Source: Kosakonia cowanii JCM 10956 = DSM 18146 (lineage in GTDB: Bacteria > Pseudomonadota > Gammaproteobacteria > Enterobacterales > Enterobacteriaceae). Taken from it: 64,000 nt of DNA. The notes under the pieces are model-generated. The model did not search any database and had not been told where the DNA came from. It worked only from the letters and a program-made list of their open reading frames with translations. A program made the position numbers and the translations under genes. The first letter of the stretch is position 1. The number at the start of each line of letters is the position of its first letter. Positions 38,636 through 48,224 of the stretch are shown here, piece after piece. The stretch lies in the NCBI RefSeq assembly GCF_001975225.1, contig NZ_CP019445.1:1240001-1304000 (forward strand). The letters run 5' to 3'.

Positions 38636-39916
38636 ATGATAAGAATAACAAGGATCGTTAAACCTTCAGTTGAATTAACCGATTATGCCGCGTCATTTTC
38701 GCCTTTTCGTACGCTCCTCGAAACCTATTTACCCGCCTCTATCCAAAATTTATATGCCCGCCCGGTTATCGCCGATGATGGTGCCGTTGAGTGGTATAGC
38801 GATATTAATGGTCAGCCGCGCCGCTTACTCGATCTGAGTGAAACCGAGCAGAGCCGCGCCCGCACCGTGCTGGAACAGCGTCTCGACAGCGTTCGGGCAC
38901 TGCATCAGAAGCTGGCGCAAAACGGGAGCGAGCCAGAAACAATGCTGCGCCTGCTACAGGCGGCCACCCACTCTCCTGCACCTGAGCAGGTGTGGGTGAT
39001 CGACGGCCATCCGGTCATCGTCCCACCTGCGGAGGGCGCGCCCCGCGCCGCTGCCGCCGCCACCACTGCCGCTGCCGTCTCAAGGCGTCGCTGGTGGCCG
39101 TGGCTTTTACTTCTGGCTCTGCTTATCGCCCTGATTCTGTTGCTGCTGTCACGCTGTTCGCCACTGCACGAAACAGCAGCACCCGTCACGCCCGCGCCAC
39201 CAGCTGTAACGCCCGGCGAGCCGGTGAAACCTGAAACGACACCCGCCCCGCACGCGCCGGTAAAACCCACCAAAGCGGTCTGCCCGGCGCAGCGAACCCA
39301 ACAGCAAGCCCCTGAAATGGTTGTGATTATGGACGCCTCCGGTTCGATGGCTATCACCATGGATGCCACGCAGGATGAGTTGATCAGCTGGAACCAGGGG
39401 AAATATGTCGAGAATATCGAACGTGAACCGCGCCGTATCTCGCTGGCGCGTAACGCGGCCAAAGGCATTATTGACACTATCCCGCGCGATATGAACATCA
39501 GCCTGGTGGCGGCGGAAAACTGCCGTCAGGTCTCCCTGTCGCCCAGCTTCCCGTTTGCCCAGCGATCGGCGCTGAAAAAGCGCATTGAAGGTATTCAACC
39601 GGTCGGTAAAACGCCTCTCGCCGAAGCCTTAGCACTGGCGGGCAAAAAAGTGGATGGGGTTAACCGCGATGCGATTATTTTGCTGGTTTCCGACGGAGAT
39701 GAAACCTGCGGCGGCGATCCCTGCCAGGTTGCCCGCGAGCTGAAAAAGAGTAAACCGCGCCTGCAGGTGAATGTCGTCGATATTATGAGCACCGGTGCAG
39801 GAAATTGTATTGCCAGCAGCACCGGCGGCAAAGTTTTTGCCGTCAACAATACCCGGGAATTTAAGCAGATCATGAAAAAGGCGATGCAAGAATATATTCC
39901 TGAGGGCTGCGAATAA
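38636..39916 (+). CDS. SrfA-like N-terminal domain fused to a VWA domain
   Basis: This 426-residue protein has a cytoplasmic N-terminal part (1-150), one membrane segment (about 152-171, WWPWLLLLALLIALILL), a proline-rich linker and a periplasmic von Willebrand A domain (about 225-420). The VWA metal site is intact (MDASGS with Asp233; VSDGDE). Its N-terminal part aligns with SrfA, including WYSDINGQP against WYAPFSGDV and the shared EQVWVIDGHPVI / EHVWLVNGKPVI. It heads the srf cluster with 224 bp before srfA. Six cysteines in the VWA half suggest disulfides outside the membrane. Confidence 0.82.
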   Translation: MIRITRIVKPSVELTDYAASFSPFRTLLETYLPASIQNLYARPVIADDGAVEWYSDINGQPRRLLDLSETEQSRARTVLEQRLDSVRALHQKLAQNGSEPETMLRLLQAATHSPAPEQVWVIDGHPVIVPPAEGAPRAAAAATTAAAVSRRRWWPWLLLLALLIALILLLLSRCSPLHETAAPVTPAPPAVTPGEPVKPETTPAPHAPVKPTKAVCPAQRTQQQAPEMVVIMDASGSMAITMDATQDELISWNQGKYVENIEREPRRISLARNAAKGIIDTIPRDMNISLVAAENCRQVSLSPSFPFAQRSALKKRIEGIQPVGKTPLAEALALAGKKVDGVNRDAIILLVSDGDETCGGDPCQVARELKKSKPRLQVNVVDIMSTGAGNCIASSTGGKVFAVNNTREFKQIMKKAMQEYIPEGCE

Positions 39917-40055
39917 TATTCACAGAGAGAAACTATTAGGCACGCCGGTATTTTTTTCGCGTAATACATTGCCGCGTAAAATTTCCCTTAGTGCTAAATA
40001 AAATGCGCTTAACGCCGATAACGCTTTAACGTTTTCGCATTTTCCCATGCTGAGA

Positions 40056-40106
40056 TGAGCAATTTAACCCTGTCGGAAACAGCGTATTTAGGGTTAATTC
40101 TGCTCA
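40056..40106 (+). terminator. Hairpin before srfA: terminator or attenuator
   Basis: TGAGCAATTTAACCCT (40056-40071) and AGGGTTAATTCTGCTCA (40090-40106) pair over most of their length and are followed by TTTTTACCTTTT. The position, 140 bp after the VWA gene and 35 bp before srfA, fits either a terminator of the first gene or an attenuator in the srfA leader. Confidence 0.55.
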
Positions 40107-40140
40107 TTTTTACCTTTTAGAAAACACAGGACCTGCCAAC

Positions 40141-41547
40141 GTGAAAGAGATGTTTCTGTGCAGTGACAAGCTCAATAAATATCAGTCGATGGGCGAAAAC
40201 GGGCAGGCTGTCCATATTTCTGCGCTGCAGTTGCGCGAAACCCTTCGCCTGCGCAAACAGAGCGCGGCGGCAGATGTGCTCGCCATTCCGCAAATCAGTG
40301 AACACGGCGAACGGGTTGACTGGTATGCCCCTTTTTCCGGCGACGTCATTCCCTGGTCTGCGGCCACGGAGAGCGAACGTCAAAGCGCCTTAGCGCAACT
40401 GGAAACCACGCAGGCCACGTTGCGCCAGCTCAGCCAGGACTTCGCCCAGAGCAACCAGCCGGAGCAGCAGCTGTTTGGTAAGCTGCTGGAAAAAACCCTG
40501 CAATTTCCCGATCCCGAGCATGTCTGGCTGGTCAACGGCAAGCCGGTGATCAGCTTCTGGGGATTCGTCAACGCCCGCCATCAGGCACGGATCGATCCGC
40601 TGGACTGCTTACGTCCGCCGAAACCCGTTACGCCCGCAGCCCCACTGCACAGCGCGCCGCCGGTCAACGAACCGCTGGTGACGCAGCCGAAGCGTCGCGG
40701 ATGGTGGATCCTGCCCGCGTGGTTATGCTGGCTGCTACCGCTGCTGCTGTTAGCGCTTCTGCTGCTGTGGCTGCTGCGCGGCTGCGTACCCGGCGTCACC
40801 ATTCCTGGCTTTAGCGTTGAGCAACCAGCACTGCCTGATGCGCACCTTCCGGTTGCGGAGAATGGCGCCACCCTGCCCGTCACCTCCTCTGAACGTGTTG
40901 TTGGCACCACCGAAGGCGTTACTGCGCCAGTGGTGAGCGGCAGCACGACGGGCATCGTCCCGTTGAGTGATGAAGAGCGTGCCACAGCTGCCCCGGAAAA
41001 CGCCGCCGCCCTTAACGATCCCGCCGTGCCGGTCGCGCCTGAAACAGGCAGCGAGCCTGCGCAAGCTGGCGTTGAGCCCGTGACGCCAGAGGCGCAGGTG
41101 AACGACCCGGCGCTGGCGGAACCCAACGCTACTGCGGGCAACGCTACCGCGCCGGTAGAGGTGAAAAACCCGTTAAGCCTGCCGCCGGAAGCGCTGGCGC
41201 AGGGGCGTACCGATTTCCTCAATGGCCAATGGCGCGCAGGCGCAGGCATCCAGGATCAGCGTACCGGCAAGCCGCTGAGCCTCAACTACCAGATTAAAGA
41301 TGGCAAAGGTGAAGTGCAGATGGTGCGCGGCGATGGCGTCTCCTGCCGCGGCGCGGTCAATGCCGCCATCCAGGCCGGCAAGCTGGCCATTAATAACCAG
41401 GGTGAAGCGCAATGTACCGATGGCTCGGTTTACCAGATGCCGGAGATCGTCTGTGCGCCCGGTGCTAAGAGCGTTGCCGACTGTAAAGGCAGCTACGGCA
41501 CCAGTACCCTTTTCCCCCTTTCGATGAAGCAGGAGGCAAGTAACTAA
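40141..41547 (+). CDS. srfA: SrfA-family protein
   Basis: This 468-residue single-pass membrane protein begins at a GTG with AGGA nine bases upstream. The cytoplasmic N-terminal domain (1-180) is shared with the preceding VWA protein. A membrane segment (about 187-214) is followed by a long acidic, Pro/Ala/Glu-rich linker. A small C-terminal domain with four cysteines (SCRGAVNAAI, QCTDGSVYQM, VCAPGAKSVADC) should be periplasmic. In Salmonella srfA was named as SsrB-regulated; the molecular function is not established. It is followed without gap by srfB. Confidence 0.85.
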   Translation: MKEMFLCSDKLNKYQSMGENGQAVHISALQLRETLRLRKQSAAADVLAIPQISEHGERVDWYAPFSGDVIPWSAATESERQSALAQLETTQATLRQLSQDFAQSNQPEQQLFGKLLEKTLQFPDPEHVWLVNGKPVISFWGFVNARHQARIDPLDCLRPPKPVTPAAPLHSAPPVNEPLVTQPKRRGWWILPAWLCWLLPLLLLALLLLWLLRGCVPGVTIPGFSVEQPALPDAHLPVAENGATLPVTSSERVVGTTEGVTAPVVSGSTTGIVPLSDEERATAAPENAAALNDPAVPVAPETGSEPAQAGVEPVTPEAQVNDPALAEPNATAGNATAPVEVKNPLSLPPEALAQGRTDFLNGQWRAGAGIQDQRTGKPLSLNYQIKDGKGEVQMVRGDGVSCRGAVNAAIQAGKLAINNQGEAQCTDGSVYQMPEIVCAPGAKSVADCKGSYGTSTLFPLSMKQEASN

Positions 41548-44500
41548 ATGCTGGCTGAGCTCACTGATTTTAAAAAACAGGTCAAACTTATCCGTGACAG
41601 CGGGATTCAGTTCCTCGACTTCGCTTTCTCCCTGCCCGCGCGTAAAGCCTACGGCGAATTTCTGCGCCAGCAGGGCGAAGGTGCGGTGCTGCGCCTTATC
41701 TACAACGAGCGTGACGACAAGTTTCAGGTCCCGACGCCAGACGGCGAAACGCCGCGCAACGCCGAACCGGAGTATGCGCTGGCGATTGAAGATTCCCTGA
41801 GCCTTTATGCGGGGATCTGGTTGCCGCTGCCCTTCTTTCGCTTCAACCCGCCGGGCGGCTTTTCTCACGGGCCGACTAACTGGTCGCGCGTGCAGTTTCA
41901 TCAACTGCCGGAGCCGGACGAGAAAGGCAACACCTGGCGTGCAACGCTGATTTTCGATACCAAAATCTTTCCCGACCGCGAACATACACAATACCTGGCA
42001 CCCGGCGAAGATGATGTCCGTTCCGGGGCCGGTTTTGCGCTGGCCTGCTTGCCGCACCAGATGGGCGACTTCCTGACTCTTCCATGGATTGAGGAGTGGC
42101 TGAACGATATCTATACCAGGCAGGCACACGCTGTGCTGCGTCAGCACCCCGAAGACACCGAAGAGAAGCTGGGGCTGAAAGAGCATCAGGCGCACTTCCT
42201 TAACCTGCTCGAGGTGCTGAAAAAGACCATCGCCATTCCAGAAGTACAGCTCAATGACGTGAAAATTCGTGATACCGCGATCCCCGTCGACCTGGTGCTG
42301 GATATTGGCAACTCACGCAGCTGCGGCGTGCTGATTGAGGAGCATGCAGCAGATAACAAAGGCCTCTCCCAGCTTTATCAGCTGCAATTGCGCGATCTGA
42401 GCCAGCCGCAGTTTGTCTATAACGAGCCATTTGAGAGCCGACTGGAGTTCGCGCAGGCGGAGTTTGGCAAGCAGGACTTCTCATCGAAAAGCGGGCGCAG
42501 CGACGCCTTTACCTGGCCGACCATCGGCCGCGTCGGCGGTGAGGCTTTCCGCATGGCGGCGCAGCGTTTAGGTACCGAAGGCTCAACCGGCCTCTCCAGC
42601 CCGAAACGCTATCTGTGGGACGATCAGCCCTACTCGCCGGGCTGGCGTTTCAGCCAGGCGTTTGTCAAATCGGATCGTGAACCGCTGGCGACCGCCGCCC
42701 CGCTGCTCTATATGCTCAATGATCATGGCAAGCTGTTGATTCGCCTCAATGAAGATGAGCGGATGCCGGTCTTCTCGCCGGTTTACAGCCGCAGTTCATT
42801 GATGACCATGATGCTCTCAGAAGTGCTGAGCCAGGCGTTAATGCAGATCAACAGCCCGGCGCAGCGCCTGAAGATGAGCCACGCCAGCCATCCACGTCGT
42901 TTACGCAACGTGATCCTGACCGTGCCGCCGGCGATGCCGAAACCAGAGCGCGCCATCTTTGAAGCCTGCATGCATGACGCTATCCGCCTGGTGTGGAAAT
43001 CGCTGGAGTGGGAAGAGATGGATTACGACGGCGAAGAGAGCGGCAATGCGAAGCAGCCGCACCCCGGCGTGCATGTGAAGTGGGATGAAGCGACCTGCGG
43101 ACAGCTGGTCTATCTCTATAACGAAACGCAGACCAATTTTGGTGGCCGCACCGATGAGTTTTTTGCCGCCACCCGTCGCCCCGATAATCAGCAGGCGGAG
43201 GGGGAACAACGCAGCCTGAAGATCGCCTCCATCGACATTGGCGGTGGCACCACCGATCTGGTGATCACCCGCTATACGCTGGATGACGGTAAAGGCATTA
43301 ACGTGCGCATTACACCGAAACAGCTCTTCCGCGAAGGCTTTAAAGTGGCGGGCGACGACATTCTGCTGGATGTCATCCGTCTCTATCTCCAGCCAGCCGT
43401 AAAAGCGGCGATGATGAAAGTCGGCCACAGCGATATCGCGGCAGAGTCGATGATGTCGCAGCTGTTCGGCAGTGAAGCGATCGAAGCGGGCAAGCAGGTG
43501 CTGCGCCAGCAGTTGACGCTGCAAATCTTCTCACCGCTGGCGCTGGCCATTCTTCATCGCTATGAAGAGTACAAGCCGGAGAGTGGCCGCGAAGTCCTCA
43601 ACTATACCTTCCGCGAACTGCTCACCGGCACTACGCCTACCGCCAAAGTGCAGGATTACGTTAACGACGTGGTGCGCACCGGCCAGTTGGCGAGCGAAGC
43701 GCTCTTCTCACTGCTCGACGTGCCGTTAGAGGTCGATCTCGCCCGTCTGCATAATGAGTTTATCGATCCGCGCAGCGGCCGGATGAACATCTGCCATAGC
43801 CTGCGCGCCCTGTGTGAAGTGCTCTGGCACTACAACTGCGATGTGCTGCTGTTAACGGGCCGCCCTTCACGCCTGCCGGGCATCCAGGCACTGATTCGCC
43901 AGCTCCAGCCGGTGCCGCCGACGCGGGTTCTGCCGCTGCACGGGTATGAAACCGGCGGCTGGTATCCCTTCAACAAAAAAGGGTGCATTGACGATCCGAA
44001 ATCCACCGCGGTGGTCGGCGCGATGCTCTGCCTGCTGGCGGAGAAGTCGCGTCTCAACAACTTCTATTTCCGCGCGGCAAACTTTACCGCCTACTCGACG
44101 ATCCGCTACCTCGGCATGCTGGATGGCAACAACGTCATCAAAGACAGCAACGTCTTTTACAGCGATATCGACCTTGATGCCGCTGACTTCCAGCTGCCTC
44201 AGGGCCAGCCATTTGAGGCGCGCGGTGAAGTGCGTATCGGTTTCCGTCAGCTGGATAACGAGCGCTGGCCGGCCTCGTCGCTCTATACCCTGAAAATCAA
44301 CAATCCTAACCTTGCCAGCGAACTCGCCGGCGATGCGGTGATGCGTATTGAGCTGATGGCGGAACAGGGCCGCGCGCGAAACGGCGAAGAGGCGGTCAGC
44401 CCGGAGCGTTTCCGTATTGAGTCGCTGGAGATGGAGAACGCCAGACGAAACTACAGCCGCAAGGACGTGACCTTCCAGTTAAACACGATGGTTGGCAATG

Positions 44501-44550
44501 GCATGGGCGAAAGCCAGTACTGGCTGGATAGCGGGAGCATTAAGAGCTAA
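41548..44550 (+). CDS. srfB: SrfB-family protein (actin-like ATPase fold)
   Basis: This 1000-residue cytoplasmic protein carries ASKHA-type motifs: phosphate-1 loop VLDIGNSRSCGVLIE (about 250-264), phosphate-2 loop SIDIGGGTTDLVITRY (about 560-575) and an adenosine-like LLTGRPSRLPGIQ (about 767-780). These are the marks of the actin/Hsp70/FtsA superfamily, so ATP-dependent assembly or conformational change is likely. The residue numbers imply large insertions and a long N-terminal domain. Stop and srfC start overlap (TAATG). In Xenorhabdus SrfABC has been described as a cytotoxin, but a role inside the cell is equally open. Confidence 0.88.
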   Translation: MLAELTDFKKQVKLIRDSGIQFLDFAFSLPARKAYGEFLRQQGEGAVLRLIYNERDDKFQVPTPDGETPRNAEPEYALAIEDSLSLYAGIWLPLPFFRFNPPGGFSHGPTNWSRVQFHQLPEPDEKGNTWRATLIFDTKIFPDREHTQYLAPGEDDVRSGAGFALACLPHQMGDFLTLPWIEEWLNDIYTRQAHAVLRQHPEDTEEKLGLKEHQAHFLNLLEVLKKTIAIPEVQLNDVKIRDTAIPVDLVLDIGNSRSCGVLIEEHAADNKGLSQLYQLQLRDLSQPQFVYNEPFESRLEFAQAEFGKQDFSSKSGRSDAFTWPTIGRVGGEAFRMAAQRLGTEGSTGLSSPKRYLWDDQPYSPGWRFSQAFVKSDREPLATAAPLLYMLNDHGKLLIRLNEDERMPVFSPVYSRSSLMTMMLSEVLSQALMQINSPAQRLKMSHASHPRRLRNVILTVPPAMPKPERAIFEACMHDAIRLVWKSLEWEEMDYDGEESGNAKQPHPGVHVKWDEATCGQLVYLYNETQTNFGGRTDEFFAATRRPDNQQAEGEQRSLKIASIDIGGGTTDLVITRYTLDDGKGINVRITPKQLFREGFKVAGDDILLDVIRLYLQPAVKAAMMKVGHSDIAAESMMSQLFGSEAIEAGKQVLRQQLTLQIFSPLALAILHRYEEYKPESGREVLNYTFRELLTGTTPTAKVQDYVNDVVRTGQLASEALFSLLDVPLEVDLARLHNEFIDPRSGRMNICHSLRALCEVLWHYNCDVLLLTGRPSRLPGIQALIRQLQPVPPTRVLPLHGYETGGWYPFNKKGCIDDPKSTAVVGAMLCLLAEKSRLNNFYFRAANFTAYSTIRYLGMLDGNNVIKDSNVFYSDIDLDAADFQLPQGQPFEARGEVRIGFRQLDNERWPASSLYTLKINNPNLASELAGDAVMRIELMAEQGRARNGEEAVSPERFRIESLEMENARRNYSRKDVTFQLNTMVGNGMGESQYWLDSGSIKS

Positions 44551-47216
44551 TGAACAGCATCAATTCGAAGCAAATTATCCAGGGCTGGCAGGGCGTTGAA
44601 CGCGGTGCCGGTGAAGCGATTGAGTGGATCAACGCGGTGCGCCAGAATGCGCCGCGTCTTAATACCGAAGCCGACCGTCTGACGATTAACCTCCGCCGCA
44701 GCCGTAACAAGGCGCGCCGTCTGGCGCTGGCAGCGGCAAAACCGATGACCATCGGCTTCTTTGGCCTGTCGCAGGCGGGCAAATCCTACCTGATTTCCGC
44801 ACTGGCGGCGGGTGAAAACGGCAAGCTGGAGACCCGCCTCGGCGGTAAGCAGCTCGATTTTCTGACCCACATCAACCCGCCGGGCGGCGGCAAAGAGGCA
44901 ACCGGCCTGGTGACGCGCTTTAGCCGTCGTCAGGTTGGCGGCGACGAGCGCTGGCCGGTGACGCTGCAACTGTTTAGCGAAATCGAGATGGGCAAAATTC
45001 TCGCCAACGCCTTTATCCATGATTTTAATCAGGAAAAATTCGACTGGCAGTATGACGAAGGGCGCATCAACGATCTGCTGGCCTCGCTGACCAAACGCCG
45101 TCGCCCAACCCGCGTGGCGGGCATCAGTGAAGATGATGTCGTCTCGCTGTGGGATTACCTGAGCCGCCATGCGGAAAAAAGCCAGAGCCGCTTAGCGCTG
45201 CACTACTGGCCGCAGGCGATTACGCTGGCGCCGTGGCTGACGCCGGAGGATCGCGGCCAGCTCTTCTCGGTGTTATGGGGCGAGGTGGCAGGGCTGACCG
45301 AAGCTTATATCCGTTTTGCGCAAACCCTGCATCGGCTAGGCGGCGCGCAGGAAGTGTGGGCACCGTTAAGCACGCTGGTCAGCGAAGAGAATGGCCTGCT
45401 GGTGCAGCGCGACAGCATTATGAATGTCGACATGCTGGAGCGGCTAAATACAGAGACCGATATCCGCATTGAGGTCTGCCCGGTGGTGCAGGGCCAGGCC
45501 GCAGCGCCCGTCACCCTCTCGCTGGCAGAATTAACGGCATTAACCGTTGAGTTGCATATCCCGCTGGTCGCCTCGACCCGCGAGCCGCTGTTTGAGACCG
45601 TCGATCTGCTCGATTTCCCCGGTTATCGCGGGCGCCTCGGCGTTGAGTCGATGGATGACACTCGCCGCGCGGTTAATAACGAAGAGAGCAACCCGCTGGC
45701 GCAGCTGATTTTACGTGGCAAAGTCGCTTATCTCTTTGAGCGCTATACCGAAAACCAGGAGATGAACGTCCTGGTGGTCTGTACAGCCTCGACCAAGCAG
45801 TCGGATGTGAAAGAGGTGGGCGGCGTGCTCGATGAGTGGATCCGCTACACCCAGGGCGCCGACGCCGAGGCGCGCGGCCGCCGTCTGCCGGGGCTAATTT
45901 GGGCGCTGACCATGTTCGATCTGCGCATCAGCCAGGGGCTGTCGCAAGAGGAGGCAATCCTGCGACAATCCTGGGGGCTGGGGGGGATGATCAAAATGGC
46001 AATGACCGAGCGCTTCGGTCAGTACAAATGGATGCAGGAGTGGCAGCGCGGACAGGCGTTTAACAACACCTTCCTTGTGCGCAAGCCGCGCCAGCAGACG
46101 CCGTTTATTCGTATTAGCGACGGTAACGAAGCGGCATTTAGCGAAGAGAACCTGCCGCAGCTCCAGCTGATGCGCAAAACCTTCCTCGAAGATGAAGCGG
46201 TCAATCGCTATGTCGCCTCGCCGGACGAAGCCTGGGACGCGATGCTCGAGCTTAACGACGGCGGGATGCGCCGTATGGCTGATTACCTCTCGACCGTTGC
46301 GCGTCCGGAAGTGAAGCTCGAGCGCATTGCCGAGCAGTTGCAGGAGATCCGCGATGAGCTGATCGAGGGCGGTTTAGGCAACTGGTATCAGCCAGACGGC
46401 GAAGAGGATGCGGCGAAAAAGGCGCAGATTGCCCGCGACATTCTGGATGTGCTGAAAAAACGCAGCGGTATGCACGGCGAGCTATTGCTGCGCCTGGTGC
46501 CGACGCGCCGCGATTTGCAGGCACTCTATCTGCAACAAACCACACTGCCGGTGCAGGAAGAGGCGCCTGAAGAGCTGGATATTTTCGATATCGGTGTTGG
46601 CGCTGCCTTTGGGGCTGAAGCACCTGCGGCAACGACCTATAGCCACGAAATTGCCTTCGCGCATCAGAGCGTACAGCACTGGATCAACCATCTACGCGGC
46701 TTGTCGGAAAGCCCGGCGTTGCTCAACTACATCAATTTACCGCGCCCGATTATCGACGCGCTGGCCGATGAACTGATTACCGCCCTGCTCCGTCTGCGCA
46801 TCGAAGAGAAGCTCGTTGAGGCGATGACCAATACCGAGCAGGCAGGCGTGTTGCTGGAGCAGATGGTGGACCGTCAGGTGTCGCGCATCCTGCATGTGAT
46901 GGGCGATTTTATTACCTGGCTTGGGTACCTCGAGATGCCCGCAGCGAAACGCCCGACACGCTTGAATATGCCGGATCAGCACATTTTCACCCGCCCCTCT
47001 CAGTGCGACAGCGTGGTGTGGAAAGACGACGAGCGCCTGGCACGTTTAACGCCGCAACAACTGAACTACACCGCCATGTTCATTATCGACTGGCTGGTGG
47101 GACTGGAGTCGCTGATTACCGAGAACGCGGGCCATTCGGCCGGTCGGGAGATCAGCGTGGCGCAGAACGAAAAACTGGGCGCCATCATCCGTCAGATTCA
47201 GACTTCACAGGAGTAA
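44550..47216 (+). CDS. srfC: SrfC-family protein (dynamin-like GTPase)
   Basis: This 888-residue protein has a P-loop GFFGLSQAGKSYLISAL (about 68-84) and a G3-like DLLDFPGYRG (about 352-361), as in dynamin-type GTPases. The 270-residue spacing between them points to a large insertion. The C-terminal half is helical (middle and GED-like regions). No signal peptide or clear membrane segment. Its translation is coupled to srfB, so an actin-like ATPase and a dynamin-like GTPase are made together, an unusual pair suggesting membrane remodelling or a large assembly. Confidence 0.87.
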   Translation: MNSINSKQIIQGWQGVERGAGEAIEWINAVRQNAPRLNTEADRLTINLRRSRNKARRLALAAAKPMTIGFFGLSQAGKSYLISALAAGENGKLETRLGGKQLDFLTHINPPGGGKEATGLVTRFSRRQVGGDERWPVTLQLFSEIEMGKILANAFIHDFNQEKFDWQYDEGRINDLLASLTKRRRPTRVAGISEDDVVSLWDYLSRHAEKSQSRLALHYWPQAITLAPWLTPEDRGQLFSVLWGEVAGLTEAYIRFAQTLHRLGGAQEVWAPLSTLVSEENGLLVQRDSIMNVDMLERLNTETDIRIEVCPVVQGQAAAPVTLSLAELTALTVELHIPLVASTREPLFETVDLLDFPGYRGRLGVESMDDTRRAVNNEESNPLAQLILRGKVAYLFERYTENQEMNVLVVCTASTKQSDVKEVGGVLDEWIRYTQGADAEARGRRLPGLIWALTMFDLRISQGLSQEEAILRQSWGLGGMIKMAMTERFGQYKWMQEWQRGQAFNNTFLVRKPRQQTPFIRISDGNEAAFSEENLPQLQLMRKTFLEDEAVNRYVASPDEAWDAMLELNDGGMRRMADYLSTVARPEVKLERIAEQLQEIRDELIEGGLGNWYQPDGEEDAAKKAQIARDILDVLKKRSGMHGELLLRLVPTRRDLQALYLQQTTLPVQEEAPEELDIFDIGVGAAFGAEAPAATTYSHEIAFAHQSVQHWINHLRGLSESPALLNYINLPRPIIDALADELITALLRLRIEEKLVEAMTNTEQAGVLLEQMVDRQVSRILHVMGDFITWLGYLEMPAAKRPTRLNMPDQHIFTRPSQCDSVVWKDDERLARLTPQQLNYTAMFIIDWLVGLESLITENAGHSAGREISVAQNEKLGAIIRQIQTSQE

Positions 47217-47222
47217 TAGCAG

Positions 47223-48215
47223 GTGATCAAACCCGAACTTAAAGCCCTTCAGCCCGTCATCCCGGGCTATGCGCAACTACTGTTGAAAGCGTGGAAAGGG
47301 GGTATGGATGGCGTGATGATCTCGGTGCTGCGTAACCAGGATTCGCTCTATCTCGACAACGATGGCGGCTGGAGCAGCGCGGAAGTCTTTCTGGCACTGC
47401 CGACGCTAACGCTCGACGAGGGTGTGCCTACCGTGCAGGTCGGCCCGTCGCTGGTTGATCCCCTGCTGGCTAACCGCCAGGCAGCCTATCGCATCGCCAT
47501 CAAAGATGACGCCTCGCGCGATATGGGGATCCTGATGATCAGCGAAGGCTTGCTCAGCTCCCAGGCGGGCGGTGAGAACCCGCTGCCGGTCAACACCCGT
47601 ACCCTGAATGACACCCCGCCGACGCCACCTGCCGTTGAGCCAACGCCGCAACCGGTGCCGGAACCCGCGCCGGTGGTTGCCGAGCCGCCTGCGCCGCAGC
47701 CGGTCGAGGAGCCGAAAGCGAAGAGCGGTAAAGGGCTGATTATTGCACTGGTGGTGCTTCTGCTGCTGATCGCCGCCGCCGCTGCGGCATGGTGGTTTAT
47801 GCGTAGCCCCGAAGCGCCAGCCGAAGAGACACCGCCACCTGCGGCAGCGCCTGCGGCCGCGGCGAAAGTCAGCGGCCCGTGCGGCGACGATCTGATGACC
47901 AAAGGCAATGAACTGGCTTTTGTGAAAGGGTGCCTGCGCAGCCAGCCAAGCAGTGCGCAACTGCTGGAGGTGATCGCGAAAGCAAAAGCGGCGAAGCAGT
48001 GTGATGTCGCGCAACGCTTGTACGCCTATAAAGCGCAGTCTGGCGATACCCAGATGGCAATGCGTTATGCCGAAGAGTATGACCCGAAAACCGCACAGAG
48101 CGGCGGCTGCTTTAGCCCGGATGCGCAAACCGCCATCTACTGGTACGAGATTGTGGTCAACCAGGACTCACAAAACAGCGGGGCGAAAGCCCGTCTTGCC
48201 GAGCTGAAAAAATAG
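47223..48215 (+). CDS. Single-pass membrane protein with TagF-like N-terminus and proline-rich linker
   Basis: This 330-residue protein of no certain family starts at GTG with GGAG upstream. Residues 1-125 form a compact cytoplasmic domain. A run of Pro/Glu/Ala (about 130-165) leads to a membrane segment (about 173-193). The periplasmic C-terminal domain has four cysteines and helical, Sel1/TPR-like character (LYAYKAQSGDTQMAMRYAEEYD). The plan (cytoplasmic head, one span, Cys-containing tail) is the same as in SrfA and the first VWA protein. The N-terminal likeness to any T6SS accessory protein is weak and only a suggestion. Confidence 0.7.
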   Translation: MIKPELKALQPVIPGYAQLLLKAWKGGMDGVMISVLRNQDSLYLDNDGGWSSAEVFLALPTLTLDEGVPTVQVGPSLVDPLLANRQAAYRIAIKDDASRDMGILMISEGLLSSQAGGENPLPVNTRTLNDTPPTPPAVEPTPQPVPEPAPVVAEPPAPQPVEEPKAKSGKGLIIALVVLLLLIAAAAAAWWFMRSPEAPAEETPPPAAAPAAAAKVSGPCGDDLMTKGNELAFVKGCLRSQPSSAQLLEVIAKAKAAKQCDVAQRLYAYKAQSGDTQMAMRYAEEYDPKTAQSGGCFSPDAQTAIYWYEIVVNQDSQNSGAKARLAELKK

Positions 48216-48224
48216 GATTAAAGG

